Below, one piece after another: positions 5,862-7,664 of a stretch of DNA of 7,664 nt. How positions within the stretch are numbered: position 1 is the stretch's first letter; each line of letters opens with the position of its first letter. The position numbers and the translations under genes were made by a program. Source of the stretch: Clostridiales bacterium (lineage in GTDB: Bacteria; Bacillota; Clostridia; Oscillospirales; Acutalibacteraceae); contig JAAZGX010000038.1 of assembly GCA_012511005.1 (NCBI GenBank), positions 1-7,664 on the forward strand. The letters are read 5' to 3'. Below the pieces are notes generated by a model. That model ran no database searches and was not told the origin of the DNA. It saw only the letters and a program-made list of their open reading frames with translations.

Positions 5862-6740
5862 ATGAAAAAATTTGTAAAAATTATCGCGATTGCTCTTGTG
5901 CTTTCATTAATCGGCGTATTTGCCGGTTGCGGTGATAAAACAGGAGGCAACTCTACTACAGGCACAAACACAGGCACCAATACCAGCACGACAGCTCCGG
6001 CAGGCGCTATAACAACGGCTGATGACCTTTGGGGCAAGAAAATAGGCGTTCAGCTTGGCACTACGGGTGATATTTTTGCTTCCGATTATGAAGATGCAGA
6101 TAAAGCTAAAGAGGCGGGCAACAAAACAGTTTCAGTTATTGAAAGATACAACAAAGGAGCAGACGCCGTTCTTGCTCTAACGCAAAACAAGATTGACTGT
6201 GTAATTATTGATTATGAGCCGGCAAAAGCATTCGTTGCGGCAAATAAGGGCCTTAAAATTCTTGAAGAAGAGTTTGCGATTGAAGAATATGCAATTTCTA
6301 TGAAAAAAGGCTCTCCCCTTAAAGCAAAGATAGATGAAGCTCTTGCAGAGCTTAAAACGGACGGTACGATTGACAAGATAATCAAAAACTATATTGGAGA
6401 CGATACAAAGGGAAAAACTCCTTATAAATCACCAAAAAATCTTGAGCGTCCTAACGGCACATTGAAAATGGCTACAAACGCACAATTCCCGCCATATGAG
6501 TATATTGAGGACCAAAAAATCGTGGGAATTGACGCTGACTTAGCGCAAGCTATTGCGGATAAGCTTGGCATGGAGCTTAAAATTGAAGATATGCAGTTTG
6601 ACGGCATTATTGATTCTATAACATCAGGTAAAGCCGATATTGGTGTAGCGGGAATGACTATAACGGAAGTCCGCTTAAAGACAGTTGATTTTTCAACTCC
6701 ATACACAACATCAACTCAAGTAATCATCGTAAAAGAATAA
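5862..6740 (+). CDS. Circularly permuted amino-acid-binding lipoprotein (SBP family 3) of an ABC transporter
   Basis: Extracellular solute receptor that hands a polar amino acid to the downstream permease. The site TGGAGG (5847-5852) precedes the ATG by 9 nt. Residues 1-22 are a lipoprotein signal (KK, hydrophobic core, VFAGC lipobox) with the lipidated Cys at 23. A Gly/Ser/Thr/Asn tether covers about 24-48. The domain order is then reversed. Residues about 50-180 (DDLWGKKIGVQLGTTGD, NKIDCVIIDYEPAKAF, LAELKTDGTIDKIIKNYIG) correspond to the second half of ordinary family members such as HisJ. Residues about 198-292 (NGTLKMATNAQFPPYEY, IVGIDADLAQAIADKLG, FDGIIDSITSGKADIGVAG, TITEVRLKTVDFSTPY) correspond to the usual first half. 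A short linker (about 181-197) joins the original termini. Likely ligand contacts are kept: Arg271 for the alpha-carboxylate and Asp117 for the alpha-amino group. Exact substrate unknown. Confidence 0.95.
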   Translation: MKKFVKIIAIALVLSLIGVFAGCGDKTGGNSTTGTNTGTNTSTTAPAGAITTADDLWGKKIGVQLGTTGDIFASDYEDADKAKEAGNKTVSVIERYNKGADAVLALTQNKIDCVIIDYEPAKAFVAANKGLKILEEEFAIEEYAISMKKGSPLKAKIDEALAELKTDGTIDKIIKNYIGDDTKGKTPYKSPKNLERPNGTLKMATNAQFPPYEYIEDQKIVGIDADLAQAIADKLGMELKIEDMQFDGIIDSITSGKADIGVAGMTITEVRLKTVDFSTPYTTSTQVIIVKE

Positions 6741-6755
6741 AAGCAAGTTAAATTT

Positions 6756-6791
6756 CGGAGCAGTCCGCTCAAGGGCTGCTCCGTTTTCCTT
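6756..6791 (+). terminator. Intercistronic terminator / attenuating hairpin between binding protein and permease
   Basis: An 11-bp stem (CGGAGCAGTCC at 6756-6766 with GGGCTGCTCCG at 6773-6783, one G-U pair), a loop of 6 nt, then TTTTCCTT. It lies 15 nt after the binding-protein stop and just before the permease ribosome binding site. No new promoter is visible between the hairpin and the permease, so it probably acts as a partial terminator or 3'-end stabiliser, giving more binding protein than permease, a common arrangement in ABC importer operons. Confidence 0.8.
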
Positions 6792-6797
6792 AAAGGA
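6792..6797 (+). promoter_or_regulatory. Ribosome binding site supporting the TTG start of the permease
   Basis: AAAGGA, 8 nt before the TTG at 6806. An in-frame TAA at 6791 closes the frame upstream, and there is no nearby in-frame ATG or GTG, so this site supports TTG as the initiator. Confidence 0.6.
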
Positions 6798-6805
6798 CTG
6801 GTTTT

Positions 6806-7664
6806 TTGAAATCATTAATAGTAAAAACAATATGTATAACGCTAATTGTATTAGCGCTTTTTCCCGTTGTAGGCATAGCTGCTGTTACCGCGTTAGATAA
6901 TGATACGAATTTAAGTACAGCAGAAGTTACAGAAACCGCAACGAAAGAATTTGAAGAAAACCTCTCGCCTTTCAATCAAAAAGTTGAGGATTTTAAGGAC
7001 AGGTTCAGAACGAACTTTATTTCAGATAAAAGATACCGCTATCTCGTTACAGGGCTTAAAAATACAATTATAATAACTGTTTTTGCCGTATTGGCAGGTA
7101 CTTTTTTAGGGTTTGTTTTAGCGTCTATTCGCTATTCTTATGAAGAGCTTTCAATAAAAGACAAGCGCGGTATAGGCGCCTTTATATTAAAAACGCTAAA
7201 CATTATAACAAAGGGTTATCTTACCATAATTAGGGGAACGCCTGTTCTCATACAGCTAATGATTATATATTACGGTATTTTTGCCGCTGTTAGTATAAAT
7301 AAAATCTTGGTCGCCATTATAGGCTTCGGAATTAACTCCGGTGCATATGTGGCGGAGATTGTCCGCTCCGGTCTTTCATCTGTTGACAGAGGACAGTTTG
7401 AAGCGGGCAGAAGTCTCGGTCTTAGCTATATGAGTACAATGATTACAATCATTATACCGCAGGCTTTCAAAAACATTCTCCCCGCACTTGCTAATGAGCT
7501 GATAGTTTTATTAAAGGAAACATCCGTCGCGGGTTATATAGCGCTTAACGACCTTACAAGGGGCGGCGATACTATACGCGGAGTCACATATGATTCAATG
7601 CCGCTTTATGCCGTTGCTTTAATATATCTTATTGTTGTTATGATTTTATCGCACTTTGTAACGA
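6806..7664 (+). CDS. Polar amino acid ABC transporter permease (HisM/GlnP type, 3'-partial)
   Basis: Membrane subunit of the amino acid importer. 286 codons are present and the frame is open at the window end. A TTG start is preceded by AAAGGA. A first hydrophobic segment (about residues 4-29) could be a signal anchor. It is followed by about 50 polar residues (31-79), predicted outside the cell, before the conserved permease core begins at YLVTGLKNTIIITVFAVLAG (79-98). Family landmarks are YLTIIRGTPVLIQLMIIYYG (138-157), GAYVAEIVRSGLSSVDRGQF, and the EAA loop that docks the ATPase, EAGRSLGLSYMSTMITIIIP (199-218). The KETSVAGYIALNDL and final membrane segments follow. The leading segment and outer loop are longer than in minimal permeases such as HisM. 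It follows the binding-protein gene with a 65-nt gap containing a hairpin. An ATP-binding subunit is expected beyond the window. Confidence 0.93.
   Translation, partial: MKSLIVKTICITLIVLALFPVVGIAAVTALDNDTNLSTAEVTETATKEFEENLSPFNQKVEDFKDRFRTNFISDKRYRYLVTGLKNTIIITVFAVLAGTFLGFVLASIRYSYEELSIKDKRGIGAFILKTLNIITKGYLTIIRGTPVLIQLMIIYYGIFAAVSINKILVAIIGFGINSGAYVAEIVRSGLSSVDRGQFEAGRSLGLSYMSTMITIIIPQAFKNILPALANELIVLLKETSVAGYIALNDLTRGGDTIRGVTYDSMPLYAVALIYLIVVMILSHFVT

Noticed and set aside
5941..6005. Repeat-like ACAGGCAC/ACCAATACC tract as a possible repeat array
   Set aside because: It encodes the flexible Thr/Gly/Asn/Ser tether after the lipid anchor; the repetition is low complexity, not an independent element.
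5807..6037. Minus-strand open frame over the start of the binding-protein gene
   Set aside because: It is antisense to the repetitive Thr/Gly/Asn tether, giving a Val/Pro-rich artefact, and it would cover the transporter promoter.

Overview
The window looks like a chromosomal segment of a spore-forming, low-to-moderate-GC Firmicute, most likely a member of the Clostridia. The reasons are a sporulation sigma-E gene, strong AGGAGG-type ribosome binding sites, sigma-A promoters in AT-rich spacers, and protein sequences of clostridial character. No mobile element, CRISPR array, rRNA or tRNA is visible.

Layout. (1) Positions 1-644, plus strand: the 3' part of sigE, cut by the window edge almost exactly where pro-sigma-E is normally processed. 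(2) Positions 661-683: a hairpin separating sigE from a convergent minus-strand block. (3) Positions 689-5185, minus strand, read from right to left: obg (ribosome-assembly GTPase), mrnC (Mini-RNase III, 23S rRNA maturation), a YitT-type membrane protein, and lepA (elongation factor 4). Gaps are short or the genes overlap, so this is probably one operon, mostly concerned with ribosome biogenesis and translation. (4) Positions 5190-5433: an AT-rich divergent control region. It carries two good plus-strand sigma-A promoters; the nearer one is bracketed by an exact 12-bp inverted repeat whose arms resemble Gram-positive LexA (SOS) boxes. (5) Positions 5434-5694: a gene for an 86-residue single-span membrane protein of unknown family. 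(6) Positions 5778-7664, plus strand: a promoter, a lipoprotein solute-binding protein, a terminator-like hairpin, and a polar amino acid ABC permease that runs off the window.

Two points stand out. The solute-binding protein is circularly permuted: its first half matches the second half of ordinary amino-acid-binding proteins and its second half matches the usual first half. The small membrane protein appears to sit behind a LexA-like double operator, which suggests a DNA-damage-inducible small membrane protein, possibly a division checkpoint factor like those found under SOS control elsewhere. The first is read directly from the sequence; the second is inference from operator similarity.
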